Assembly (NCBI GenBank): GCA_001600455.1
Contig: BCKC01000003.1
Span: 3,014,315 to 3,078,314, forward strand
Reading direction: 5' to 3'
DNA: 64,000 nucleotides
Source: Endocalyx cinctus
Taxonomy: Eukaryota; Ascomycota; Sordariomycetes; Amphisphaeriales; Apiosporaceae
The notes under the pieces are model-generated. The model searched no databases, was not told the DNA's origin, and was given only the letters and a program-made list of their open reading frames with translations. Positions 33,168 through 45,255 of the stretch are shown piece by piece. Made by a program: the position numbers and the translations under genes. The stretch's first letter is position 1. Each line of letters starts with the position of its first letter.

Positions 33168-36100
33168 TTACTTCTTAGAGTAGGTTGTGTGTGAAGGTGC
33201 TGCCGGTAATGTGGAAGAAATGTTGTTCGTAGCGCTAGCAGCCTTGCTCTGGCCTTGGTTCTGTGTTGTTTTCTGATTCGAAGCGCGGCGTCGGCCCCTC
33301 CCACCACCACGATAGCGGCCATTGGGATAGCGACCACGAGAACTAACTCTACCACGCGAAGGTCCTTGAGGAGGAGGAGGTTGAGGGGGAGGAGCCGGCG
33401 GCGGCGGTCTGCTCACCGTGTTAGATGCGGTCGGAGTCTGCGTCTCCGTATTTTTGGAACGAGAGTGAGACTCGTCCACCTTCTGTATAGGTGCAGTTAT
33501 GTCTGGTTTTCTCTCAGGTGGAGCCACGGGGCTTTGTGAAGGGGACCTGCGGGGAGATGCTGGCACGGGCTGGCTAACAGATCGAGACGGACTAAGCGGA
33601 TGTGTAGGAATTGGGTCAGGACAAGATACAGACTGCACTGTATTTCTTCGAAATCGAGTCTCAGATGGGGGTACCGCAGTCGCCTGGGTATCGGAATATT
33701 GCTGCACGCTGGTACGTGGTGGCTTATTTTCGGTTCCGTACCCTTTGACTGTCGTGGAAAGAGAGGTGGAATCGAAATCGGTCGTTGACGTGCCCTCCAA
33801 ATGATTGATTACTTTAAGGTCTTCAGCATCTTCGGCCCAGTTATCTTTTATTGGAGAAGAGGATACCGGTCTCGAAGAAGCAACGGCTACGGCACGAGGC
33901 GTGAACTCCGGAGCGCCAGGATTCAACTTTGAACCCTGATAGATAGAGGTTAGCATCGACCAAAAGGATCAAGAATGATCTTCTGGTGAGTCTACCTCGT
34001 TCTTATTGCCCTTCTCCTTTGGAGTTTGTATGGCCTGTCCGTTACCTTTATCTTCGGATTGAGCTGCAGACGCTGAATTGAGTACCTTCTGCGAAGCAGA
34101 GTTCGGAGGCGGGGTTTTGTTTGTCGCTGCGTCGGCTGAGCCATCAATCTGCGTATTACCCGTTAAAGGTTCCTGCGTAATATCTGAGGCTTCCTGGTCA
34201 TCCTTTTGTTCCTTTGGCTTGACGAATATTTGCTTGGACCATAGTTCGGCGTATTTGCCCTTCTTCGCAATCAAATCCTCGTGATTGCCCTGCTCAACAA
34301 CTTTTCCATCAGATACAACAAAAATAATATCAGCGTTCATAATAGTAGAAAGTCGATGTCTAATATACGGTCAGCAGGTCAAGAATCCAGTATATTCAGC
34401 TGAGACAACTTACGCTACGATGAGGGTAGTTCGACCCTGACAAAGCGCACGAAGACCCTCTTGAATCTTATGCTCAGTATCCGTGTCTACCGCACTTGTG
34501 GCCTCATCCAGTAGTACAATTTCGGGCCTTTTGAGAATAGCACGAGCGATTGCGACGCGTTGCAGTTCGCCGCCGGAAAGTTTCCTGAATCAATCAGTAA
34601 TTGCGCATAAGATCCTTCGGAAATAATACTCACAATCCACGCTCTCCCACCCGGGCAGAGTAACCGTCCGTAAAACCCATGATCTGATCATGAATGGCAG
34701 CGGCTTTACATGCATCGTAAACTTCCTCGTCTGTGGCTTCCAATCGAGCATATCGTACATTGTTCATGACTGTATCATCAAAAAGAATCGGTGATTGTGG
34801 GACGATACCAATAGCCTGTCGTAAACTATAGCAATGAACGAGTTAGCTACTATGTGATATATACGCTTAAGAAAAAGATTTAATACATACCTAGAGAGCG
34901 TTACATCTCGAATATCCTGGCCGTCAATCAGAATTGAGCCGCGAGTAACATCGTAGAAGCGGTCAAGTAGTTTTAAGGTTGTTGACTTGCCAGCACCAGT
35001 GGCGCCTACGAACGCGACCGTGGTACCAGGAGGAGCTGTCAAGTTTACGCCCGTCAAGATGTCCTTCTTCTTGTCGTAGCTAAAACTGACATCCCTAAAC
35101 TCAACCTCACCACCCTTGAGATCGAGAGGTTTGGCATCGGGCTTATCTATTACCGTTGGCTTTGCCGTCATCACTTCAAGGAGGCGCTCAGCATCTGTGA
35201 AGTCTCGACTTAGACTCCTACCTAGGGTCGAAAAGAACCGAAGAGGCGAGGTGAGCTGAGCCCAGTACGTCAAGAGCATAACAAAATCACCCGCGGTGGC
35301 TTGACCATGAGTGATTTGGTAGACCGCCAAGAAAAACCCAGCAATCAACCCAGATAGCAATATCAAATATTGACCGGCATGAGCGACATATGTCTTTGAC
35401 CATAGTGCTTTCATGGAATTGACATTGGACGTAACGGCCTTGCTATAGCGAGATTCCTCATGGGGAACCTGGTTGAAGGCACTAACTGTATGCCAACCTT
35501 GGATTCCAGCCTGACGAATGTAATGTTCTTCGTAATACCTATGGCAAGTTGTCAATCTCTCGACTAGAATAATAATTAAGTGAGGATAGATCATGGATAT
35601 TAGAGACAAGGCGGAGATAACTTCAGGTCTTTCACTTACGACTTTACCACTTTCTTGTTCTGGTCTCTAAAGCTTGCAATAATACGGAATGAGCATTGCA
35701 TGAAAGCCAGGCCTGTAGCTATCGTGACAAATCCTTCGTATGGGCCAAACTTTGAAGAAAGATAAGCGAATGCGACAATAAAGTCAATCATCATCGGTAC
35801 AGCTTGGAAGCAGACCGACTCGAGCATATTCGATATGGCGTGTCCGTGAGAAATGGCAACAAGAAGATCCGACGAGCTCTGACTGTCATGAAATTCGGAA
35901 GACAAATTCATGACATGCGAATAAGCAGCGATATGAAGCATCTCTTGACAATAGAATTCGACCGGTATCCAAAGGAGCAATCTGATCAAAGAAATACCGG
36001 CCTCAGAAGCTAGCAGACGAAGGGCTGCAAATATGGCTACCTGGACCCATGGATTCGTGTCTGAAGTGCCGCTTAGAGAATCCATCACGACGCCATACTG

Positions 36101-36997
36101 CCGCGGGATCAAAAAGTTGAGCGCGTTCGAAGTTAGCAGACAGAGGCCAGTGAGGGCCGCATAAAACTGGAGTCGAGGACTCTTTGAAGGCCAGACATAG
36201 GGAATAAATATCATAAAGGGCTTGATATAGGCAAACCAGTTCCCTTTATTCTTCAGCTGCTCTTCTCTCTTTTCCCGCGCAAGACGGTCTCGGCGCTCCC
36301 ACGGAGATTCAGGGTCTGTTGGAGAATTAGCTGTTTCGGTATTGGTAGCGTCAGAATTGGTCCCATACCCGCTATCCCTAGATGCTTCGCCATTCCGAGT
36401 TGTCTGATTAGGCTTCGGCAGGAGTGGTGCTCGTTCTTCGTCAGAGCAATCGCGGTCCGAGCGCTCTCGCCAAATGAAATAGGTCAAGATAGTGGCAACG
36501 ACGATCACGAATCGAAAAAGAGAAACGGAAGCATCCAATCGGAGAAAAACCGGCAAGTTTTTCGTGCCCGAAGTAGGGTTTGGGACGTCATGATTAAATT
36601 TCTCAGCTTTGATTAATGATAACGAGGCAAATACCGGTTCGCAAACAGAAGCTATAAACCATGAGCCGTAATAGGGATGCCACACGTGATCCTCGGAAAT
36701 AGATAAATTGTTCTGCTGGATGCCAAAAACCAATATGCAAGATAATAGTCCGATCAGGGTGTCCTGCGAGGGCCAGCGCTGCCACGAGCCAATTTCGATG
36801 GCCTTCAGGATGATCTGAACGACAAACGAGGCGAGGAAGACGTATAAGAGCAAGACGATTTGTTTCTGACGGGTATGCGTCGAGCCATCCTGAACAGTGC
36901 AGACAGAAATGGTAGATGAGACGACGTAGTACACGAAGACTACAAGAGGGAAAATGTAATGGAGGGTGGTTTCTAAAGACTGTAGAAGATGCTCCAT
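33168..36997 (-). CDS. HMT1: HMT1-type vacuolar half ABC transporter with PAM2-like/RG-rich tail
   Basis: Six exons: 35640..36997, 34891..35538, 34634..34825, 34414..34584, 33996..34359 and 33168..33935, giving 1166 residues. An N-terminal TMD0 of several helices, an acidic linker (190-235) and a six-helix ABC membrane domain (about 255-560) precede one nucleotide-binding domain. This has Walker [10 protein letters not shown] (631-639), signature LSGGELQ (735-741), Walker B IVLLDE (755-760) and H-loop HRLST (791-795). This is the ABCB6/HMT1 layout, which moves phytochelatin- or glutathione-metal complexes into the vacuole. The last exon adds a disordered tail with a PAM2-like motif at about 913-924 and an Arg/Gly-rich box at 1104-1128. 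It is joined by a 60-bp intron (33936..33995) with a GCTAAC branch point, a CAG acceptor and a weak GTAGAC donor. Reading through that intron stops at 33969 and gives 919 residues. Confidence 0.85.
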
Positions 36998-39900
36998 CTT
37001 CTTAAACCCGTTACTGGATAATTCGCGATTTCAATACGTACAGGTATAGTAGGGAATACAATAAGAGCATTGCCTGTCTACCGAAGTACTTTGTTGATGG
37101 AGGTGTACCACTAAGTAGTATCCTAGACTGTAATCGATCAGAAATGTCAGCGCTCTCAACTTTTTACTCTATTTTTCTTTTCTTGATTGAAGTATGATTT
37201 AAGAAGAAACGGAGAAGAAGAAAAAGTGAAAAAAAAAGGAAAAAAGTTAGGAAGGGAAAACAGCGAAGGAAGAATGAATTTCAATCGAGACAAAATGAGG
37301 ATTGATTCTAGCAGAAAGTAATGGAAGAGTAAGAATGATGAGTAGGAGTAATAGATATCAAGTCGGTCTTCATATTCGTCATAATCACCGGGTAGTAAGT
37401 ACCAGGTGCGTAACCTAAGCACTTACCCAGACTTGGGAAATGTGTAATGAAGTGAGGAATCGGAAGGGATAATGAACCCTCGTGACTGCTTTAAACCGAC
37501 ATGTGAAATATCCATAGATAAAGCTACCAATGATTTTGAAAATCCTCTTTTTTCATGTGCTACCCAACCATGGAAGACACCTATCAGTTACTCCCAGCTG
37601 TTTTCAAGTCGTACCTACTTAAAGAGTCGAGTAACACTTTATGACTATTGGGCTTAAAATGTTTGAAGATTGGATGTTGAGAAGGTAATACACGATTTCA
37701 TCGAATCAAATAGAGACGCTTGCCAAAAACTCCCGAGATGAATAATAATCTGTAGGATCTGTGGGATCTGTAAATTAACCCATCCATTAGCTGCTATGAT
37801 GTATATTTATATTTGAGAATCTCCCTCAGCCAGATATTGATATTATCCAACCATGGATTCTCTATCTACTCAAGTCAAAATACTTCAGTAGGTAGGATGC
37901 ACGTACGCTCACACACGCATATGTGTTACCGATGAGTACAAACCGTTCCAACCGTCCTGCCCCTCCTAACGGCAAATTGTAAAAACACGTCAGACGACAA
38001 GGGACCGAGATGGAATCAACAGCAATAGGATTCATTTATCAATCCTCATAGCATACCGGCTCTATGGGGTTATAAAGGGCTGAAGGCAAGATGAGATGGG
38101 AAGAGGGAACGGTGATCAAGAGGATGGTGAATGGATGGGGGCTCGAAGAGAGAAAAAAAAAAGGGGGGGGGACAAACCTTCTAACCAATGATTTTTCTTT
38201 GTTTTGGAACTGTTGGTTGAATGCGCGGTATACAGGCTTCACCAAGCGAAAGGATTGACGTAAAATGATTTTCAATTTATTCACGGGTCATCCCATCCGG
38301 AGTTATTCCCTTTCCTAATCTAAGATGGCGATGCTGCTGAATAAGATTCCGGTGCTAACAAGTTAGAACAGGGTTTGAGCATCACGTACTTCTTCAACAG
38401 CCGGACTTGTAAAAATCAAAATCCAGGACAAGGATGAGAGATGACAGGAATAAAGCTTATTTCAGACGAGTAAGACCCGTAGAGGTAACCAAAGTGGCGA
38501 AGCTAGTAATGAGGCTCTTCGATTGCTGAACTAAATGTGGGCTGGTTGCCTTTGTAAAAAAGTATGGACGAGGCGAAGTTGGGAGGGAGGGGGAAAAAAA
38601 ATTAACAGCGGATACACCGAAATATGAATATGAACCCAGCCCTACTACTACGTAGCGCCAAAAGAGAAATAAAAGTTACTTGGTTGCCTAGCGAAGGTTT
38701 TGAGACGGTGAGAGAAAAAGGAAAGAAAGGAAAGGGCAGAAGATCTATACCAGTATATCCGGTCTACCCAGAAAGTAAGTAGCGTGTCTTAGGATGTGGC
38801 ACACAAAGAAGGGTCAATATTACATATAAGACCGTGCGTTGAGAACCACCTTATTATAATTAAAAGGAAAAAAAAGAGACACGCGAACTTCTGTGATCGA
38901 CTCCAGACTATGCAAAACAATAAACGAAACGTGTTGGGTCGAGGTTGAAAGAGAGTTGTAGTTACATTTAAACGCACAATACTACACCAACCGTAGGCAT
39001 CACATACCTATGGAAACACAAGGCGGGTAACTCCATTTTCCCGTTTAAATTGAACCAGGGATTGACCTTGTTCATTCCAAGCCACCTTGACGCGTTCGCG
39101 CTCTCGCTTGTCGAGAAACAATTCAGTTTTCTCAATATATCACGTGGTATACGTGACACCAACGGTAGGACCTGCCTTGGTGTCCCCGCGGGACAGGGTC
39201 AGCGTTACGCTAGACCCGACGATACCTAATCAAACGATCAGGGGGAAGAAGAGCATGGGGGGGAAATACGGGAAGAACATCCATGGATGGGACGGAAAGT
39301 AGTCAGCTTGCCGGAGAATAGTGTCGGTTGGGGAATCTTAGCTCCGCCTTCCTTGTTGGAGTTTGGTATTCATTATCTACAGTGCAGCAAATCATTTGCA
39401 CCGAGATAGAAAATATTAAAAAAATAGATAAAAATAAAAATAAAAAATGGAAGTGTCTTTTGAGGGATGAAGTCTGTTGCATATGTCTCCTCCAACTGAG
39501 TTTAGTTAATGTAACTCTTTATCTGGGCCAAGACAAGGTGGCTGGGAAAAGAGAGATTATGTTCAGATTTACCACGGCATGTGACCATTTCTTTTTTTTT
39601 TTTTCAATCTTTTTTTTTCTCTCTCCTTTCCGTCCAGTCCCCCCCTGGACGGGACTGGGGCAAACAATGCTTGGGTGTTGACGACCCGACAAATAGGGTC
39701 GTCCACCGAGACGCTATGTATTCCTATTCGGTTATAAGAATGCTAGGTCTAATTGAGCCTAGTAGCTATCACTAAATCAAGTTAGACTGGTCAAGTACAT
39801 CTTATTAGCTCAAGTCAACAAATAATTTGTTGAAGGCTTCACAAAGGTGGAAAAACTGTGCCTCGAGAATGAGTACAAGTGCATATACAAGGAAGGTTGA

Positions 39901-41349
39901 CGATGAGACTACTTACTTAAGGCGCAAGGTGTCAACATGAATCATTCAAGAGTATAGCTAGCGTCTCTTGTTACAACCTAAAGTTGTGGACCTGTTTCCG
40001 TACTGGGAAGGATGAAGCGACGAGGTTCTAATCTTTGAGGACATAACCGTCCCACTGGTATTCCGAGATGACCAGCCATTGAGCCTCGTTATCGAAAGAG
40101 ATTGTTGCTTATTTGTACACCATGTCAGATGTCGAAACTTTCTGATGGTTTTGATGATCGGCTTGGCCGAGGAGGAATAAAAAAAATACTTAAAAAAAAA
40201 AAAAGTTGAAAATCCACTCTCCACAATGAGTCTTTTCACGCTATCCAAAGCCAACATTGCCACGCTTATAAGCTGTCAGACATGCATGAATGTGACGGTA
40301 AACCATAGCAAACTACCATGGTAGGTAGGTGACGCGAAATACCAAGAAGCTTGGTATAATTGTAGCAAACATAAATGAACTTGGTGGAAATTTTGGGGTT
40401 TGCGTCTGCGTTTGCGTTTATAGCGCTAATTGATGAGCGGAGGCTATAACCGAAGAATTTGTCACTAATACCTACTTCCCATTTTAGACTCGGTATACGT
40501 ATAATTTGTAAGTAATAAGCTCGTGACAAGAAGCGAAAGTCATCTAAAGATACTGTCATGATATTCAAAAATGGTGAATCCTTCATGGTATTTTGTTGTT
40601 TCGCTAGGGCCTCGGCGGTAGGCTGCCGATCAATCTATGTAACCTGCCCGCATCCGTCTGTCCGCTTGCGTTTCGCTGCGCGTTTGTTTCGTTTCGGGCT
40701 GTCGGGTAATTTAATTATACGCCTAGCCGCAGGTTGACTTCCAACAGCACATCAACTACTTAAGTACTTAGGTAGATAAAAGCCTTAACCTATGTGTATT
40801 TTGCTTATTAGGCTCCAACTGCGATGCCAGCAAAGTTAGGCAACGAAGAACAAGCTGCCGCCAGCCGATTACCATGTTATATGTAGGTCACGGTGGCGTA
40901 ACTTATCAGATTGAAACACGCCATCTTAGATGCTATTCGATTCATCACAGGCAGCGAACCGATGTATTGTAACAAAGTGACTCATCATCATGTCAGCTCC
41001 TTATTCACATACCGATGCGAACTCGAGGTTCATGATCCTACCGATATCTTACATAAGCTTAAGTATCGCATTATATGATTCTTTCCTGCCCGTAACTTTA
41101 ACTAAGGATGAGCGACAAATGGAAGGGGTGGGTTTAGTACTATTCAATACCAAATGTTTCAATAATATAATATATCGATTGGATCTGATAGGCGTGCCTC
41201 GTTCTTATGAGCGTCATGAAATTAACATTTTGAAACGACTCCATATGTAATATAATTCACTCCCGAGCATATTTTCACAACACAGGCTTTCTAAATATAT
41301 GTGTAATAAGTTGCTTATATTCTCATAAACCACCAGATAATAGATATTT
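36998..41349. other. Long intergenic region, no gene recognised
   Basis: About 4.4 kb. Only short ORFs of biased composition are seen, for example a Phe/Ser-rich reading of an A-rich tract near 37180-37330. Homopolymer runs occur near 38152-38170, 39592-39604 and 40192-40204. No transposon ends or RNA genes were recognised. Confidence 0.5.
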
Positions 41350-41850
41350 TCAACTTCTCAAACTAGCAACAGCAGCGACCATAAGGGTAGCCCAGGCGCC
41401 GAGATCAACGGTAACGGACCGTATCCAATTGACCATAAGCCAGCTATCCAATGTTTGATTCACGTCGGTTTCCGGGGTCGCTTCGAATATGGTCTTCACG
41501 CTGGGGGCGACCATCGGGATATAAAACAAATGGCCTATCGACAACACAGCGCCCGCCGCATACCACCAGAACGAGCCCCTGGAGTGCAGCGTAGCGCGCT
41601 GAGCGTAGAGGTTGGCGATCGACGTAGTCGTGGTCGTCACACATAGAGCGACAACAAGACCGACGCCGCTGTTAAAAAATTTGACGAAGTAGGGTTTTAT
41701 CAACGGTCGGCTCAGCTTTCGGTGCTCTGGCACGTTAAAGATTCTCAGGAAAAAAGACTGGTCCCGTGCGAACAGCAACGTACACGTCGACGAAACTAAC
41801 GGCGCGACACGCAAGGCCACTAACGGATCGAAAAACAGCCCAGAAGCCAT
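41350..41850 (-). CDS. Small four-helix membrane protein, DUF1772-like
   Basis: 166 residues, single exon. Four hydrophobic segments lie at about 5-25, 58-80, 93-113 and 143-163. Conserved-looking residues near the start include LFFDPLVALRVAPLVSS, with a later WWYAAGAVLSIGHLFYIP and VNWIRSVTVDLGAW. The pattern resembles the fungal DUF1772 family, which includes anthrone oxygenase-like proteins of polyketide pathways and many proteins of unknown role. No polyketide synthase is in the window, so a catalytic role is not supported. It is divergent from a cupin gene across 676 bp. Family assignment is moderate. Confidence 0.68.
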   Translation of the reverse strand: MASGLFFDPLVALRVAPLVSSTCTLLFARDQSFFLRIFNVPEHRKLSRPLIKPYFVKFFNSGVGLVVALCVTTTTTSIANLYAQRATLHSRGSFWWYAAGAVLSIGHLFYIPMVAPSVKTIFEATPETDVNQTLDSWLMVNWIRSVTVDLGAWATLMVAAVASLRS

Positions 41851-42526
41851 GTTAAAGGAGCCACGTCAGATAGTTGGGTTATTTAGAATATCCGGGTAGA
41901 TTCTTAAAAAAAAAAAAAAAAGTCGATAGTTGTTGACTTACTGACCGATAACTGACAACTCGGCTGGATAGAACAGCAGCTTTAAGTACCTACGAACTGT
42001 GGTGTATTAAGTCCTACTAACCGCGAAGCCGTGCTACGTTATTACATTAGGTAATCGGCTATGATCAGGCCATCGTTGATGAATTGTACGATGATTCTCC
42101 ATTTTTGCATCGTGCCTAAGGAACAGTTTCGGATCCTTCGAGCTTCGAAGTGGCCGACCGGTAAGCCGGTGCCATATTCACTCCGGTTGGCTGATGCTAT
42201 TGTGCAGTACTGTCCACGATGATATTTAGCTGGAGAAAGTTAACACGTACACGTATGATTCCAAGAATAATCGTAACCAATCAAAAAGAAAGAAAGAAAA
42301 AGTGCACGAGCCAAGCTGACAATGGATCTTTATCCGCCGGCTCGGATATGTGTAAGGGAATGCAGTTATCCCTAATAATGCTTTATGTGCAAACAAAAAT
42401 TAATAATAAGTCAGATTCGTCCAATCCCGTTTCCTCAATCAGCTGTCTTCAGCACCAGCCACTAAATTACTTAAGGAGTGCGTACGAAGGAGTTAGAAAA
42501 AAAAAAGGAGAATAAATTATGAAAAA
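41851..42526. promoter_or_regulatory. Divergent spacer between DUF1772-like and cupin genes
   Basis: 676 bp shared upstream region, with a poly-A tract near 41906-41921. No specific element was recognised. Confidence 0.4.
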
Positions 42527-43153
42527 ATGCCCGATCGTCAACGCACTCGGACGGGCGGACAAGACATTTTCACCAGGCCGGCCCCAAACGCAGTCACGTA
42601 CGACCTATCGGTAGCGGACCAAGCGACGATCCGGCTCCCTCCCGGCTCGACGTGGACGTCGGGCCCGCACTGGCACGCGACCCACACCGAGTTCCTGCAA
42701 GTGATATCGGGCCGGGCGGAGGTGACCTTATCGGGGACGGTCGCCGAGGCCGTCGGGCCCGCCGACGGCGTCATCATCGTACCGCGGGGCAGCGTGCACG
42801 AGTGGCGACGCAGCGGGGTCGCGGGGCTCGAGGACGAGCTCGTCGTGCGCGAGTGGACCGATCCCAAGGACGGTCAGAAGGAGGTCTTCTTCAGGAATCT
42901 CAATAGCGTCATCCTGGATTTCGCGAAGGACCGGGAGTCGGGACGTCGCGGCGGCGGCTGGTGGAACGAACGCGCGCTGGACCTCGATCTTAATAACCTT
43001 TTCTGGCGTATGGATAATTGGCCTTTACTTTTGGGTCCCTCGTGGCCTGGGTGGATACAAGGAATGGCGACGAGGGTGGTGATATGGGGATCCGCTGTGC
43101 TGGGGAAATTAATCGGTTGTAAAGGTGTCTATGAGGAGTATAGCAGGATATAA
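42527..43153 (+). CDS. Cupin-domain protein
   Basis: 208 residues, single exon. Cupin motif 1 is visible as GPHWHATHTEFLQVISG, with H48, H50 and E55 as likely metal ligands. Motif 2 is VPRGSVHEW, with H91. This gives a single beta-barrel cupin of about residues 25-125. The C-terminal 80 residues are Trp-rich and moderately hydrophobic (NWPLLLGPSWPGWIQGMATR onward), which may mediate membrane contact. Single-domain fungal cupins of this sort are often uncharacterised and occur beside secondary-metabolism genes. The gene is much more GC-rich than its surrounding spacer. The reaction is unknown. Confidence 0.82.
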   Translation: MPDRQRTRTGGQDIFTRPAPNAVTYDLSVADQATIRLPPGSTWTSGPHWHATHTEFLQVISGRAEVTLSGTVAEAVGPADGVIIVPRGSVHEWRRSGVAGLEDELVVREWTDPKDGQKEVFFRNLNSVILDFAKDRESGRRGGGWWNERALDLDLNNLFWRMDNWPLLLGPSWPGWIQGMATRVVIWGSAVLGKLIGCKGVYEEYSRI

Positions 43154-43577
43154 TTTGGGTCTGGAGACAGGAACATCTTTTTCACGTAAAAAAACACGCA
43201 AACGCCAATTCGTCAAGACAACGATAAAGGCTTTACCGCGATCAGAAATTGAGCGCGAAACAAATAAACTAGGTACAAAATCAACGAATCACGGGAAAAT
43301 GACGAGTCCGGTTCTGCGACTAGGCACCATCCATCACGGATACGCTATGAATGTTACAGCCACTTCTCAAAAGACTAAATCAAGTCATCTCTAAGTGAGA
43401 ATATAGACAGACTAGCAGCCAACTACGGCCTCTTGCTATTTCCATGCCTTAGGTACAAAGTGCAATGGAAAACTTTCTGGAACGGACCTCAGGGATGCTG
43501 TGATTAGATAACGCAACGCACAAACCATGCTATACTGTACGGAATCGATAGAAAATGGTTATTTTTAAGAGTTTAAA
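43154..43577. other. Convergent intergenic region
   Basis: 424 bp downstream of the cupin gene and of the three-exon membrane protein gene. Nothing recognisable. Confidence 0.55.
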
Positions 43578-44250
43578 TCAGTTATATTGATGTGGCCCGG
43601 ATTCCCCATTGGGTCCGGAAATGACGGATTCTCTATTAACAGGTCGGCGTGGCCGATTCACAGTAAGACACCACGATGTACAACTCCAGATCAAAAATAA
43701 AAACCGCAAGACACTATTTCCTCTCGTCAGCTTTGGGTTGGAGGGAGAACCGGAGCAGGGGTCCGTTACTTACATGATGATACTGGTCAAAACTATGCTG
43801 AACCAGTCACAGTCTGTCCAAGGTTTGTCAGGATAAGAATCATTAGGAAGATTATGGATATTCAAGGCTAGAAAACCTATCGACACCACAGCTAGAACAA
43901 AAACCAAGAAATCTTGGACGACTAAGCATGAAATGGAAACACGGGGAATGGTGCGTGTCGAGTCCAACAGGCCCCAAGTCTCTTGCCCATCAACGACCAA
44001 GGCAGCAGAGACCTACAAAGTGTATATTAGATACGTATTCGGTGAGATAAAAAGAACCACATGCATAGAAACAGTACCAGAGATACCAACGTACCGTAAC
44101 GAAAGACAGCCAATAAATTTTACCCTCCGTCCTCCATAGAATAGCTTCGTAGATCAAATTGGGGAGTAATATAATGGAAGCTATCAATGCCAGGACGCGG
44201 CAAGTGAGATTTGCGATAGCGCTGACTCTTGGTATACGTGACCGTGCCAT
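43578..44250 (-). CDS. Putative small integral membrane protein (three exons)
   Basis: Rebuilt from splice signals. Exons 44095..44250, 43774..44012 and 43578..43713 give 176 residues. Donors are GTACGT and GTAAGT, the acceptors end TTTGTAG and AAATAG, and a GCTGAC branch-like site precedes the last exon. All joins keep the frame open. Predicted membrane segments are about 15-38 (LTCRVLALIASIILLPNLIY), a weaker one near 46-60, about 79-104 (VVQDFLVFVLAVVSIGFLALN) and about 126-146. No family is recognised. The hydrophobic pattern and consistent introns argue for a real gene, but there is no homology support from reading alone. Confidence 0.5.
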
Positions 44251-45255
44251 CTGCCTTACGAAGATTGCAGGGCAATGCACATATAAGGCGGAAGGCTAGG
44301 TAGAAAGAAAGAGAGAAAGAGGGACAGGAAGGGTAAAGTTGCCTATATAGGTACGCGTCTCACGCAGCATCGCAAAGATTTATCTTAAATGGAAAGAGAA
44401 TGTCTTCATCGTCATACAGGAATTGACTTGTAGATATTGAAGTAAGTAATTGAGGTGATCATGCTTTTAGGTTATGGACCGTGGCATAATACAAAAACTT
44501 GTAAGTCTTGCCAGTGTCATTTAACTTTGTATGCGTACCTGCTAGCTTAGCTTCGTGTACACTTCACTAGCAGACTGCAGGACTAGACTAGCAACCTTGG
44601 AACTAGCTAGAAAGAGCAAGGGGGAGTATAACGAGGATATTTTTAACATGAGCGGTGATAAATCCCTAACGGGGGAATATACTCCGCTTCTATCCGATAA
44701 TAAAGATTATCGATATACGTGTAGAAGTATTGTGTCTAATGTACGTAAAAGATCATGGCATATATTATCTTGGTAACCTTAAGCCTCGAATTGAACATAA
44801 TTTAATTACCCGTCAATTTCTTGTTCTCTTCTTATTTTTTTTTTCTAGTAATGAATTTTCACTGCGTACGCGTATTAATTCGTAAACTACATCTAGTATA
44901 CTCCGTACTGTATACGGTTACATGATTATACCTAGTAGGTACCCGCTATACTAAGTATTTAGCTTTCTGAACATGCATTTAATAGGGTATGGGGTAAATG
45001 CTTCTTCTCGGAAAATAAGAAAACCGCTTATCCTCTTATTTCGCCTTAGAATATTAAGATATCAAAAAAAAGAGAACTTAAGTGAGACAACTTAAGTTAG
45101 GTAAACTAGAAATTCTTATAACCATACTACAGCCTTTAATAGTCATTACGCCATTCCGTTCGTTAATATCACCAAACGAATTTATTTGTCGACCATTTTA
45201 TATCCCATATTATTTAGTAAGATTGCCTTGCCGATAATATCACATCCCTTAAGCT
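44251..45255. other. Divergent intergenic region
   Basis: About 1 kb upstream of the RING-CH gene. A 73-codon ORF at 44555..44776 has no recognisable features and is not called. A poly-T tract lies at 44836-44846. Confidence 0.5.

Noticed and set aside
33168..33956. Separate gene encoding the PAM2/RG-rich protein from an ATG at 33956
   Set aside because: That ATG overlaps the GCTAAC branch point of a well-formed 60-bp intron, and splicing keeps phase with the transporter. The separate-gene model is kept only as a less likely alternative.
44555..44776. 73-codon plus-strand ORF
   Set aside because: No recognisable features, no nearby introns that extend it convincingly, and AT-rich flanks.
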